Below the pieces are notes generated by a model, which searched no databases, was not told the origin of the DNA, and was given only the letters and a program-made list of their open reading frames with translations. Shown in pieces: positions 1 to 6,859 of a stretch of 33,000 bases of DNA; within the stretch, counting starts at the first letter, position 1; every line of letters starts with the position of its first letter. Made by a program: the position numbers and the translations under genes. The stretch is taken from NCBI RefSeq assembly GCF_001005085.2, contig NZ_LBMU02000072.1, positions 1 through 33,000 of the forward strand. The letters run 5' to 3'. Origin of the DNA: Streptomyces humi (GTDB taxonomy: Bacteria; Actinomycetota; Actinomycetes; Streptomycetales; Streptomycetaceae).

Positions 1-26
1 GCGGGGAACTGCGCGACCAGCCCCCA
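1..26 (-). repeat. Dispersed intergenic repeat, copy A (partial)
   Basis: Read on the minus strand this edge sequence gives CTGGTCGCGCAGTTCCCCGC, the same core found at 2383-2414, 11331-11361 and 25167-25228. The copy is cut by the window boundary. It lies upstream of the M24 peptidase gene and is non-coding. Its function is unknown to me; similar sequences are, as I recall, common between Streptomyces genes. Confidence 0.7.
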
Positions 27-117
27 CCCGCCCGCCCGCACTCGACGACAGCGCCCGACCACCCCGCTCGGCCTCCTCCAACCGGCACGATTCGCCCATG
101 ACTCCTACGCTCGTGTC

Positions 118-1224
118 ATGTCCGAGGTGTACGCCGCACGCCGAACCCGCCTGAGGGACCGCTGCCAGGCCAGCGGCAGCGCCTCCGCGCTGATCTCGCG
201 CCCCGCCAACGTGAGGTACCTCGCCGGCGCCGCCCCGCACGGCTCCGTACTGCTGCTCGGGAAACGCGAGGACCTCCTCGTGGCACCCGGCCCGCTGGAC
301 GACCGTCCCACCGGGGCCCGCGTCGACGACTCCCTCCGGCCGCACCTTCTGGAAGGCCCCGCCGGCGACCCCGTGGTGGCCGCCGCCGGCCTCGCCGCCG
401 CCCAGGGCACCGACGCCCTCGCCGTCGAGGAACACCACCTCACCGTGGCCCGGCACCGCGCCCTCGCCTCGGTCGCCCCGCGACTGCGCCTCGCCGATCT
501 GGGCAGCGCGGTCGAGCAGCTCAGGGTCGTCAAGGACGAGGAGGAGATCTCCTGCCTGCGCATCGGCGCCGAGATCGCCGACCAGGCCCTCGGGGAACTG
601 CTGGAGTCGATCCTCGTCGGCCGTACCGAACGGCACCTCGCCCTGGAGCTGGAGCGCCGGCTGGTCGACCACGGCGCCGACGGTCCGGCCTTCCGCACCT
701 CCGTCGCCACCGGCCCGAACTCCGGGCGCCGCGGCCACCGCCCCACCGACCGGCGGGTCGAGGAGGGCGACTTCCTCTCCGTCTGCCTCGGCGCCACCTA
801 TCGCGGCTACCGCTGCGAGATCGGCCGTACCTTCGTCATCGGCACCTCGCCGGCGGACTGGCAGATCGAGCTGTACGACCTGGTCTTCGCCGCCCAGCGG
901 GCCGGCCGGGAGAGCCTCGTACCCGGCGCCGCCTGCCGTGACGTGGACCGTGCCGCGCGCCAGGTACTGGACTCCGCGGGCCACTCCGAGGGACTGCAAC
1001 CCCTCACCGGACACGGCGTGGGACTCGAAATCGACGAGGACCCGCAGCTCGCCCCCTCGGCCATGGGTAAACTGGACGCTTGCGTGCCGGTCACCGTCGA
1101 ACCGGGGGTCCACCTCCCGGGCCGGGGCGGTGTCCGGATCGATGACACGCTCGTCGTGCGCCCCGAGGCGGACGGCGGACCCGAGCTACTCACCATCACG
1201 ACCAAGGAGCTGCTCGCACTATAG
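118..1224 (+). CDS. M24 (aminopeptidase P / Xaa-Pro type) family protein with altered metal ligands
   Basis: The 368-residue protein has the two-domain layout of prolidase and aminopeptidase P: a creatinase-like N-terminal half and a C-terminal pita-bread fold. Family landmarks are present: HRP at 207-209, GHGVG at 298-302 (metal His299) and VEPG at 327-330 (Glu328). Three of the five usual ligands differ. The first Asp aligns with Cys223 (SVCLG), the second Asp with Glu234 (CEIGRT), and the last Glu with Asp342 (RIDD). The fold is clear, but classical dinuclear Mn/Co peptidase activity is therefore uncertain. Placement just before efp and nusB matches the usual actinobacterial order, where the gene is annotated as a Xaa-Pro peptidase. 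The ATG is the first in-frame start. Only 52 bases separate it from efp, so co-transcription is likely. Confidence 0.9.
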   Translation: MSEVYAARRTRLRDRCQASGSASALISRPANVRYLAGAAPHGSVLLLGKREDLLVAPGPLDDRPTGARVDDSLRPHLLEGPAGDPVVAAAGLAAAQGTDALAVEEHHLTVARHRALASVAPRLRLADLGSAVEQLRVVKDEEEISCLRIGAEIADQALGELLESILVGRTERHLALELERRLVDHGADGPAFRTSVATGPNSGRRGHRPTDRRVEEGDFLSVCLGATYRGYRCEIGRTFVIGTSPADWQIELYDLVFAAQRAGRESLVPGAACRDVDRAARQVLDSAGHSEGLQPLTGHGVGLEIDEDPQLAPSAMGKLDACVPVTVEPGVHLPGRGGVRIDDTLVVRPEADGGPELLTITTKELLAL

Positions 1225-1276
1225 GGAAGGTGCGTGCCCCGGGGTCGTCCACGTCAGTCCAGGAGATTCCGCAACC

Positions 1277-1843
1277 GTGGCTTCCACGAACGACCTCAAG
1301 AACGGCCTGGTGCTCAAGCTCGAAGGCGGCCAGCTCTGGTCCGTCGTCGAGTTCCAGCACGTCAAGCCCGGCAAGGGCCCCGCATTCGTGCGCACCAAGC
1401 TCAAGAACGTGCTGTCCGGCAAGGTCGTCGACAAGACCTTCAACGCCGGCGTCAAGGTCGAGACGGCCACTGTCGACAAGCGCGACATGCAGTTCTCGTA
1501 CATGGACGGCGAGTACTTCGTCTTCATGGACATGGACACGTACGACCAGCTGCACATCGACCGGAAGACCGTCGGTGACGCCGCGAACTTCCTGATCGAG
1601 GGCTTCACGGCCGTCGTCGCCCAGCACGAGGGCGAGGTGCTCTTCGTCGAGCTGCCCGCCGCCGTCGAGCTGACCATCCAGGAGACCGAGCCCGGCGTCC
1701 AGGGCGACCGCTCCACCGGCGGCACCAAGCCCGCCACGCTGGAGACCGGCCACCAGATCCAGGTCCCGCTCTTCATCACCACCGGTGAGAAGATCAAGGT
1801 CGACACCCGCACCAGCGACTACCTCGGCCGGGTGAACAGCTAA
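1277..1843 (+). CDS. efp: Translation elongation factor P
   Basis: EF-P (188 residues) binds between the P and E sites and rescues ribosomes stalled at polyproline stretches. The protein has the KOW-like N-terminal domain followed by two OB domains, and ends in the usual SDYLGRVNS. The tip of domain I reads PGKGPAFVR with Lys33 in a palindromic PGKGP loop. This is the actinobacterial form, which in Corynebacterium was reported to work without lysine modification. The GTG start is chosen because AGGAGA lies 10 bases upstream at 1261-1266 and the protein then has standard length. An upstream in-frame extension exists but reads as non-family sequence. The stop is 2 bases from the nusB start, so the two are translationally close. 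Confidence 0.97.
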   Translation: MASTNDLKNGLVLKLEGGQLWSVVEFQHVKPGKGPAFVRTKLKNVLSGKVVDKTFNAGVKVETATVDKRDMQFSYMDGEYFVFMDMDTYDQLHIDRKTVGDAANFLIEGFTAVVAQHEGEVLFVELPAAVELTIQETEPGVQGDRSTGGTKPATLETGHQIQVPLFITTGEKIKVDTRTSDYLGRVNS

Positions 1844-1845
1844 CC

Positions 1846-2277
1846 GTGGCTGCCCGCAACACGGCCCGCAAGCGCGCCTTCCAGATCCTCTTCGAGGGCG
1901 ACCAGCGCGGGGCCGACGTCCTGACCGTGCTCGCGGACTGGGTCCGGCTGTCCCGGACCGACACCCGGCAGCCGCCGGTCAGCGAGTACACGATGCAGCT
2001 GGTCGAGGGCTACGCGGAACACGCCACGCGTATCGACGAGCTGATCGCCCAGTACTCGGTGGGCTGGACGCTGGACCGGATGCCGGTCGTCGACCGCAAC
2101 ATCCTGCGTCTCGGTGCCTACGAGCTGATCTGGGCCGACGAGACGCCGGACGCCGTCGTCCTCGACGAGATGGTGCAGCTGGCCAAGGAGTTCTCGACGG
2201 ACGAGTCGCCGGCGTTCGTGAACGGGCTCCTCGGTCGCCTGAAGGAGCTGAAGCCGTCGCTGCGCCGGGAGGCGTAG
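1846..2277 (+). CDS. nusB: Transcription antitermination factor NusB
   Basis: This 143-residue all-helical protein partners with NusE (S10) on boxA RNA to keep polymerase processive on rRNA operons. The arginine-rich N-terminus (AARNTARKRAFQ) supplies the RNA-binding face. The motifs DRNILRLGAYEL (84-95) and FVNGLLGRL near the C-terminus are family hallmarks. GTG is the start, 2 bases after the efp stop. The gene is the last of the plus-strand run and is followed immediately by a strong hairpin at 2286-2330. The same fold recurs as the N-terminal domain of RsmB at 23725. Confidence 0.96.
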   Translation: MAARNTARKRAFQILFEGDQRGADVLTVLADWVRLSRTDTRQPPVSEYTMQLVEGYAEHATRIDELIAQYSVGWTLDRMPVVDRNILRLGAYELIWADETPDAVVLDEMVQLAKEFSTDESPAFVNGLLGRLKELKPSLRREA

Positions 2278-2285
2278 CCGACGAG

Positions 2286-2330
2286 ACGCCGGAGGGCTTG
2301 CAGCGAGGCTCGCTGCAAGCCCTCCGGCGT
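2286..2330 (+). terminator. Perfect 20-bp hairpin after nusB
   Basis: Positions 2286-2305 and 2311-2330 are exact reverse complements around a 5-base loop (AGGCT). Only a short TTT follows, which is typical for high-GC actinobacterial terminators. It begins 8 bases after the nusB stop. Confidence 0.85.
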
Positions 2331-2382
2331 TTGTGTGCCCAATGGGGTGGGTGGTGCGGTCTTCGGGCGGCAGACGGCCGTC

Positions 2383-2414
2383 TGGGGCTTCTCGCGCAGT
2401 TCCTCGCGCCCCTG
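2383..2414 (+). repeat. Dispersed intergenic repeat, copy B
   Basis: This copy contains TCGCGCAGTTCC-TCGCGCCCCT, one base different in the core from copies A and C. It sits between the two convergent terminators of nusB and bldD, so it is transcribed weakly if at all. Confidence 0.7.
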
Positions 2415-2457
2415 GGCACGTGCACTTCCCTGAGCTGAGGAGCCCGCGTCAGCCGCC

Positions 2458-2526
2458 GCGGAGGAGAACCGCGGGGCGTCGCGGAGGAGAACCGCCGGGC
2501 GTCGCAGAAGAAAACCGCCGGGGCGG
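2458..2526. repeat. Three tandem 23-bp units ending in the bldD terminator
   Basis: Units lie at 2458-2480, 2481-2503 and 2504-2526. The first two differ at one base; the third matches the second at 16 of 23. The shared core is GAGGAGAACCGC or its GAAGAAAACCGC variant. The third unit supplies the T-tract and most of the distal arm of the bldD terminator (read on the minus strand), so the array may have grown by copying terminator sequence. Confidence 0.75.
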
Positions 2527-2559
2527 GCCGGAACCATCCAGTTCCGGCCACCCCGGCGG
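2515..2559 (-). terminator. Intrinsic terminator of bldD
   Basis: On the minus strand, 2559-2541 pairs with 2534-2515 to give a stem of about 19 bp with one bulge and a 6-base loop. It is followed by TTTTCTTCTG (2514-2505). A real T-rich tail is unusual in this GC-rich setting and supports a factor-independent terminator. It begins 28 bases after the bldD stop. Confidence 0.88.
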
Positions 2560-2586
2560 CACGTTTCTGCTCAGTTGCTGTAAGGG

Positions 2587-3090
2587 TCAGGCGTCCTCGT
2601 GAGTGGCCACCGCGCGGCGGGCGTCCGCGTCCAGGACGCCCCAGCTGATCAGCTGCTCGGTGAGGACCGAGGGGGACTGGTCGTAGATGACGGCCAGTGT
2701 GCGCAGGTCGTCCTGGCGGATCGACAGCACCTTGCCGTTGTAGTCACCGCGCTGGGACTGGATGGTCGCCGCGTAGCGCTGGAGCGGGCCCGCCTTCTCG
2801 GCCGGCACCGTGGCCAGCCGCTCCAGGTCGAGGACCAGCTTCGGCGGGGGCTCGGCGGCACCGCCGGGGGTGGTGCCGGGCAGCAGCTCCTGCACCGGGA
2901 CCCCGTAGAAATCCGCCAACTCGGCAAGACGCTGTACGGTCACGGCACGGTCGCCGCGTTCGTACGAACCGACCACCACGGCCTTCCAGCGCCCCTGGGA
3001 CTTCTCCTCGACACCGTGGAGGGATAGGCCCTGCTGGGTGCGGATGGCCCGGAGCTTGGCCCCGAGCTGTTTGGCGTATTCGCTGGACAT
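2587..3090 (-). CDS. bldD: BldD, c-di-GMP-dependent developmental master repressor
   Basis: The protein has 167 residues. An Xre/HTH_3 DNA-binding domain occupies about residues 5-75 (LRAIRTQQGLSL, then VVVGSYERGDR). A Pro-rich linker near 71-84 leads to the C-terminal c-di-GMP domain. That domain carries the exact signature RGD-x8-RQDD: R114, G115, D116 and R125, Q126, D127, D128. In Streptomyces, tetrameric c-di-GMP bridges two C-terminal domains, and the dimer represses sporulation genes. The ATG has GGGAG upstream on the minus strand. The gene stands alone, divergent from pyrR and convergent with nusB. Its promoter region holds two BldD-type boxes, consistent with the known autorepression. 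Identity is essentially certain from the motif and length. Confidence 0.98.
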   Translation of the reverse strand: MSSEYAKQLGAKLRAIRTQQGLSLHGVEEKSQGRWKAVVVGSYERGDRAVTVQRLAELADFYGVPVQELLPGTTPGGAAEPPPKLVLDLERLATVPAEKAGPLQRYAATIQSQRGDYNGKVLSIRQDDLRTLAVIYDQSPSVLTEQLISWGVLDADARRAVATHEDA

Positions 3091-3147
3091 ATAGCTCCCC
3101 GGACACTGTGTCGACGCGGCCGGCCTTGGTTCCCGCCGCGCGGCTGG

Positions 3148-3175
3148 TAACTCACTGTGAGGTTACGCAGCGTTA
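3148..3175. promoter_or_regulatory. Two adjacent BldD-type operator boxes
   Basis: The published BldD consensus is TnACnC(A/T)GnGTnA. Positions 3163-3175 read TTACGCAGCGTTA, a full match. Positions 3148-3160 read TAACTCACTGTGA, a match with one mismatch. Their starts are 15 bp apart. The first overlaps the bldD -10 and spacer, the second covers the likely start of transcription. They could also influence the divergent pyrR promoter about 100 bases away, which is inference. Confidence 0.85.
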
Positions 3176-3189
3176 CTCTCCTGCGTCAA
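3160..3189 (-). promoter_or_regulatory. Vegetative-type promoter of bldD
   Basis: On the minus strand TTGACG (3189-3184) and TAACCT (3165-3160) are separated by 18 bases, a good match to the principal sigma factor consensus. Transcription should begin near 3153, giving a leader of roughly 60 bases. The BldD boxes overlie it. Confidence 0.7.
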
Positions 3190-3308
3190 GCCGAATGGTC
3201 CGCACCGACTCTTCCGTGGTGACGGTGGCCGGTTACGCCGAGGGGGTGATCGGGGGCCCGGACGCCACCTGCTACGGTGGATGGCGCAAATCCGACGTCC
3301 TTTAAGGT

Positions 3309-3332
3309 CCGTCCCGTGAGGCGGAGAAGGGG
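3309..3332 (+). promoter_or_regulatory. PyrR-binding RNA element in the pyr leader
   Basis: The leader just before pyrR reads GTCCCGTGAGGC (3311-3322) followed by GGAGAAGG (3323-3330). This fits the PyrR binding-loop pattern UCCnGnGAGGY and resembles the Bacillus element, including its GAGAAGG tail. The purine-rich tail also serves as the Shine-Dalgarno of pyrR, so PyrR-UMP binding could hide it. That would be translational repression, as described for mycobacterial PyrR. A possible -10 (TACGGT, 3273-3278) lies upstream without a clear -35. Confidence 0.7.
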
Positions 3333-3343
3333 GTCCGTTTCGT

Positions 3344-3937
3344 ATGGACAAGCAGGAACAGCAGGACAAGCGGGTCAGGCCTGAACTTCAGGCGTCCGAT
3401 GCCCGGCCCGTTCTCGAAGGGCCCGACATCGCACGGGTGCTGACCCGCATCGCCCACGAGATCGTCGAACGCGCCAAGGGCGCCGACGACGTGGTGCTCC
3501 TCGGCATTCCGACCCGCGGCGTCTTCCTCGCCCGGCGGCTCGCCGCCAAGCTGGAGCAGATCACCGACCGCAAGATCCCGGTCGGCTCGCTCGACATCAC
3601 CATGTACCGGGACGACCTGCGCATGCACCCGCCGCGCGCGCTGGCCCGCACCGAGATCCCCGGCGACGGCATCGACGGGAGACTGGTCGTCCTCGTCGAC
3701 GACGTGCTCTTCTCGGGCCGCACCATCCGCGCCGCCCTCGACGCGCTGAACGACATCGGGCGCCCGCGCGCGGTTCAGCTCGCGGTCCTCGTCGACCGGG
3801 GCCACCGCGAACTGCCCATCCGCGCCGACTACGTCGGCAAGAACCTCCCCACGTCGTTGCGGGAGACGGTCAAGGTCCTGCTCGCCGAGGAGGACGGTCG
3901 CGACACCGTGCTGCTCGGCGCGAAGCCGGCCCAGTAG
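3344..3937 (+). CDS. pyrR: Bifunctional pyr operon regulator / uracil phosphoribosyltransferase PyrR
   Basis: PyrR (197 residues) senses UMP/UTP against PRPP and binds pyr leader RNA; many members also make UMP from uracil and PRPP. The type I phosphoribosyltransferase fold is clear. The PRPP loop VVLVDDVLFSGRT is at 115-127, the IPTRG loop is near 55-59, and RDD (89-91) follows the flexible region. The N-terminal 20 residues are polar and poorly conserved. ATG at 3344 follows the GGAGAAGG ribosome site that forms part of the RNA element. It is the first gene of the UMP operon, 83 bases before pyrB. Confidence 0.96.
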   Translation: MDKQEQQDKRVRPELQASDARPVLEGPDIARVLTRIAHEIVERAKGADDVVLLGIPTRGVFLARRLAAKLEQITDRKIPVGSLDITMYRDDLRMHPPRALARTEIPGDGIDGRLVVLVDDVLFSGRTIRAALDALNDIGRPRAVQLAVLVDRGHRELPIRADYVGKNLPTSLRETVKVLLAEEDGRDTVLLGAKPAQ

Positions 3938-4020
3938 CAGTCCGAGGCCCGCGCCGGACCGGCGCGCCCTGGCCTGCCCGCAATCTCCCGATATGTGAAC
4001 TGCCCTACGGAGCCTGACAG

Positions 4021-5001
4021 ATGCAGCGTCATCTCATCTCGGCCGCCGACCTCACCCGCGACGACGCCGTCCTGATCCTCGACACCGCCGAGGAGATGGC
4101 CCGGGTCGCCGACCGGCCGATCAAGAAGCTGCCGACCCTGCGCGGCCGCACCGTCGTCAACCTCTTCTTCGAGGACTCGACCCGGACCCGGATCTCCTTC
4201 GAGGCCGCCGAGAAGCGCCTCTCCGCCGACGTCATCAACTTCACCGCCAAGGGATCGAGCGTCTCCAAGGGCGAGTCCCTCAAGGACACCGCCCAGACCC
4301 TGGAGGCGATGGGCGTCGACGCCGTCGTCATCCGGCACGGCGCCTCCGGCGCGCCCTACCGCCTGGCGAACTCCGGCTGGATCGACGCGGCCGTCATCAA
4401 CGCGGGCGACGGCACCCACCAGCACCCCACCCAGGCCCTCCTGGACGCCTTCACCATGCGCCGCCGGCTCGTCGGCCGGGACGCCGGCATAGGGCAGGAC
4501 CTGGCCGGCAAGCGCATCACCCTGGTCGGCGACGTCCTGCACAGCCGGGTCGCCCGCTCCAACGTCGACCTGCTGCACACCCTCGGCGCCGAGGTCACCC
4601 TGGTCGCCCCGCCCACCCTGGTGCCGGTCGGCGTCGAGCGCTGGCCCTGCGAGGTGTCGTACGACCTCGACGCCGTCCTCCCCAAGTCCGACGCGGTGAT
4701 GATGCTGCGCGTGCAGCGGGAGCGCATGAACGCCGCGTTCTTCCCGACCGAGCGCGAGTACTCACGCCGCTACGGCCTCGACGGCGAGCGGATGGCGAAG
4801 ATGCCCGAGCACGCCATCGTGATGCACCCCGGCCCGATGGTCCGCGGCATGGAGATCACCGCCGAGGTCGCCGACTCCGAGCGCTGCACCGTGGTCGAGC
4901 AGGTCGCGAACGGAGTCTCCATCCGGATGGCCGTCCTGTACCTCCTGCTCGGCGGCAACGAACCCGCCGTCAGTCACGCCCGTACCACCGAGGAGAAGTA
5001 A
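4021..5001 (+). CDS. pyrB: Aspartate carbamoyltransferase catalytic subunit
   Basis: This enzyme (326 residues) joins carbamoyl phosphate and aspartate to N-carbamoyl-L-aspartate, the first committed pyrimidine step. The carbamoyl phosphate site FFEDSTRTRISFE (49-61) includes the STRTR core. HPTQALLD begins at H135, and the C-terminal HPGPM loop is present. The ATG follows GGAG with an 8-base gap. No pyrI-type regulatory subunit is nearby, so control is probably through PyrR and CarB. The stop is 5 bases before pyrC. Confidence 0.98.
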   Translation: MQRHLISAADLTRDDAVLILDTAEEMARVADRPIKKLPTLRGRTVVNLFFEDSTRTRISFEAAEKRLSADVINFTAKGSSVSKGESLKDTAQTLEAMGVDAVVIRHGASGAPYRLANSGWIDAAVINAGDGTHQHPTQALLDAFTMRRRLVGRDAGIGQDLAGKRITLVGDVLHSRVARSNVDLLHTLGAEVTLVAPPTLVPVGVERWPCEVSYDLDAVLPKSDAVMMLRVQRERMNAAFFPTEREYSRRYGLDGERMAKMPEHAIVMHPGPMVRGMEITAEVADSERCTVVEQVANGVSIRMAVLYLLLGGNEPAVSHARTTEEK

Positions 5002-5006
5002 GACCC

Positions 5007-6293
5007 ATGAGCAAGATCCTGATCCGTGGTGCGAAGGTGCTCGGCGGTGAGCCGCAGGACGTCCTCATCGACGGCGAGACGATCTCCCAGGTGGGCGCCG
5101 GGCTGCCCGCCGAGGGCGCCGAGGTCGTAGAAGCGGCCGGCAAGGTGCTGCTGCCGGGTCTCGTGGACCTCCACACGCATCTCCGCGAGCCCGGCCGCGA
5201 GGACTCCGAGACCGTCCTCACCGGCACCCGCGCGGCCGCGACCGGCGGCTACACGGCCGTGTTCGCCATGGCCAACACCTTCCCGGTCGCCGACACCGCC
5301 GGCGTGGTCGAGCAGGTCTACCGGCTCGGCCGGGAGCACGGCTACTGCGACGTCCAGCCCATCGGCGCCGTCACCGTCGGCCTGGAGGGCAGGAAGCTCG
5401 CCGAGCTGGGCGCCATGCACGAGTCGGCCGCCGGGGTCACCGTCTTCTCCGACGACGGCAAGTGCGTCGACGACGCCGTGATCATGCGCCGCGCCCTGGA
5501 GTACGTGAAGGCCTTCGGCGGGGTCGTCGCCCAGCACGCGCAGGAGCCGCGGCTGACCGAGGGCGCCCAGATGAACGAGGGGATCGTCTCGGCGGAACTG
5601 GGGCTGGGCGGCTGGCCCGCCGTCGCCGAGGAGTCGATCATCGCCCGGGACGTCCTGCTCGCCGAGCACGTCGGCTCCCGCGTCCACATCTGCCACCTTT
5701 CGACCGCCGGCTCCGTCGAGATCGTCCGCTGGGCCAAGTCCCGCGGCATCGACGTCACCGCCGAGGTCACCCCGCACCACCTCCTGCTCACCGACGAGCT
5801 GGTGCGGTCGTACAACCCGGTCTACAAGGTCAACCCGCCGCTGCGCACCGAGCGCGACGTGCTGGCGCTGCGCGAGGCCCTGGCCGACGGCACCATCGAC
5901 ATCGTCGCCACCGACCACGCCCCGCACCCGCACGAGGACAAGGACTGCGAGTGGGCCGCGGCCGCCATGGGGATGGTGGGCCTGGAGACCGCGCTGTCGG
6001 TGGTCCAGGAGACCATGGTGGACACCGGCCTGCTGACCTGGGCCGGCGTCGCCGACCGGATGTCCGTCAAGCCCGCGCGGATCGGACAGGCGACCGGCCA
6101 CGGCCGTCCCGTCTCGGCTGGTGAGCCCGCCAACCTCACCCTGGTCGACACGGAATACCGTGGCCTGGTGGACCCCGCGGGCTTCGCCTCACGCAGCCGC
6201 AACACCCCTTACGAGGGACGCGAGCTGCCGGGCCGTGTCACCCACACGTGGCTGCGGGGCAAGGCGACGCTCGTGGACGGGAAGCTCACGTGA
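5007..6293 (+). CDS. pyrC: Dihydroorotase (class I, zinc)
   Basis: The 428-residue amidohydrolase cyclises carbamoyl aspartate to dihydroorotate. Its barrel carries the metal motif DLHTHLREPG with H56 and H58. Downstream are an AQHAQEP segment, the HICHLST segment and the VATDHAPH segment with the catalytic Asp. Length fits the longer actinobacterial class I enzymes, which often assemble with PyrB. The TGA stop overlaps the GTG of the next gene in GTGA, indicating translational coupling. Confidence 0.97.
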   Translation: MSKILIRGAKVLGGEPQDVLIDGETISQVGAGLPAEGAEVVEAAGKVLLPGLVDLHTHLREPGREDSETVLTGTRAAATGGYTAVFAMANTFPVADTAGVVEQVYRLGREHGYCDVQPIGAVTVGLEGRKLAELGAMHESAAGVTVFSDDGKCVDDAVIMRRALEYVKAFGGVVAQHAQEPRLTEGAQMNEGIVSAELGLGGWPAVAEESIIARDVLLAEHVGSRVHICHLSTAGSVEIVRWAKSRGIDVTAEVTPHHLLLTDELVRSYNPVYKVNPPLRTERDVLALREALADGTIDIVATDHAPHPHEDKDCEWAAAAMGMVGLETALSVVQETMVDTGLLTWAGVADRMSVKPARIGQATGHGRPVSAGEPANLTLVDTEYRGLVDPAGFASRSRNTPYEGRELPGRVTHTWLRGKATLVDGKLT

Positions 6294-6859
6294 CACCTCT
6301 CATCCTGCTGGCAGACGAGAAGAAGTCGGCCGCGGTCACCGACTGGGCCGCGCGCATCGGCTGGCTGGTCGGCCTGGCGCTCTTCGTCGCGCTCGTCTAC
6401 TGGCTGATGCGCGAGGGCTGGAAATGGCGGGGCACGCTCCAGGGCGACCTGCCCGAGCTGCCCAGCGCGCCGGAGGAGCCCGGTGCCGTGAGACTGACCA
6501 TGAGCGGCCGCTACCACGGCTCCACCACCGCCGGGCAGTGGCTGGACCGCATCGTGGCCCGTGGCCTCGGCTCCCGCAGCCGGGCCGAGCTCACCCTGAC
6601 CGACGCGGGCCTGGACGTCGTACGTCCCGGCGCGACCGACTTCTTCATCCCCGCCGCCGCGCTCCGTGAGGCCCTGCTGGGCAAGGGCATCGCGGGCAAG
6701 GTCCTCACCGAGGGCGGACTGCTCGTGGTGACCTGGCAGCACGGCGACAAACTGATCGACTCCGGTTTCCGCTCCGACCACGCGGCCGAGCACACCGAAT
6801 GGGTCGACGCCATCAACTCCATGACCAAGACCAACAGCACGGAAGGCGCCGAACGATGA
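6290..6859 (+). CDS. Membrane-anchored PH-like domain protein of the pyr operon
   Basis: The protein (189 residues from the GTG at 6290) has a short N-terminus, one strong membrane segment (IGWLVGLALFVALVYWLM, about residues 22-39) and a soluble part of roughly 140 residues. The soluble part is beta-rich and ends in a helix (EHTEWVDAINSM). That plan, a tail of seven strands plus a helix, fits the PH-like annotation usually given to this gene between pyrC and carA in actinobacteria. Function is unknown. The start overlaps the pyrC stop (GTGA) and the stop overlaps the carA start (ATGA), so it is made in step with UMP enzymes. I infer a membrane link or regulatory role but have no direct evidence. 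An ATG 42 bases upstream is a less likely start. Confidence 0.9.
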   Translation: MTPLILLADEKKSAAVTDWAARIGWLVGLALFVALVYWLMREGWKWRGTLQGDLPELPSAPEEPGAVRLTMSGRYHGSTTAGQWLDRIVARGLGSRSRAELTLTDAGLDVVRPGATDFFIPAAALREALLGKGIAGKVLTEGGLLVVTWQHGDKLIDSGFRSDHAAEHTEWVDAINSMTKTNSTEGAER

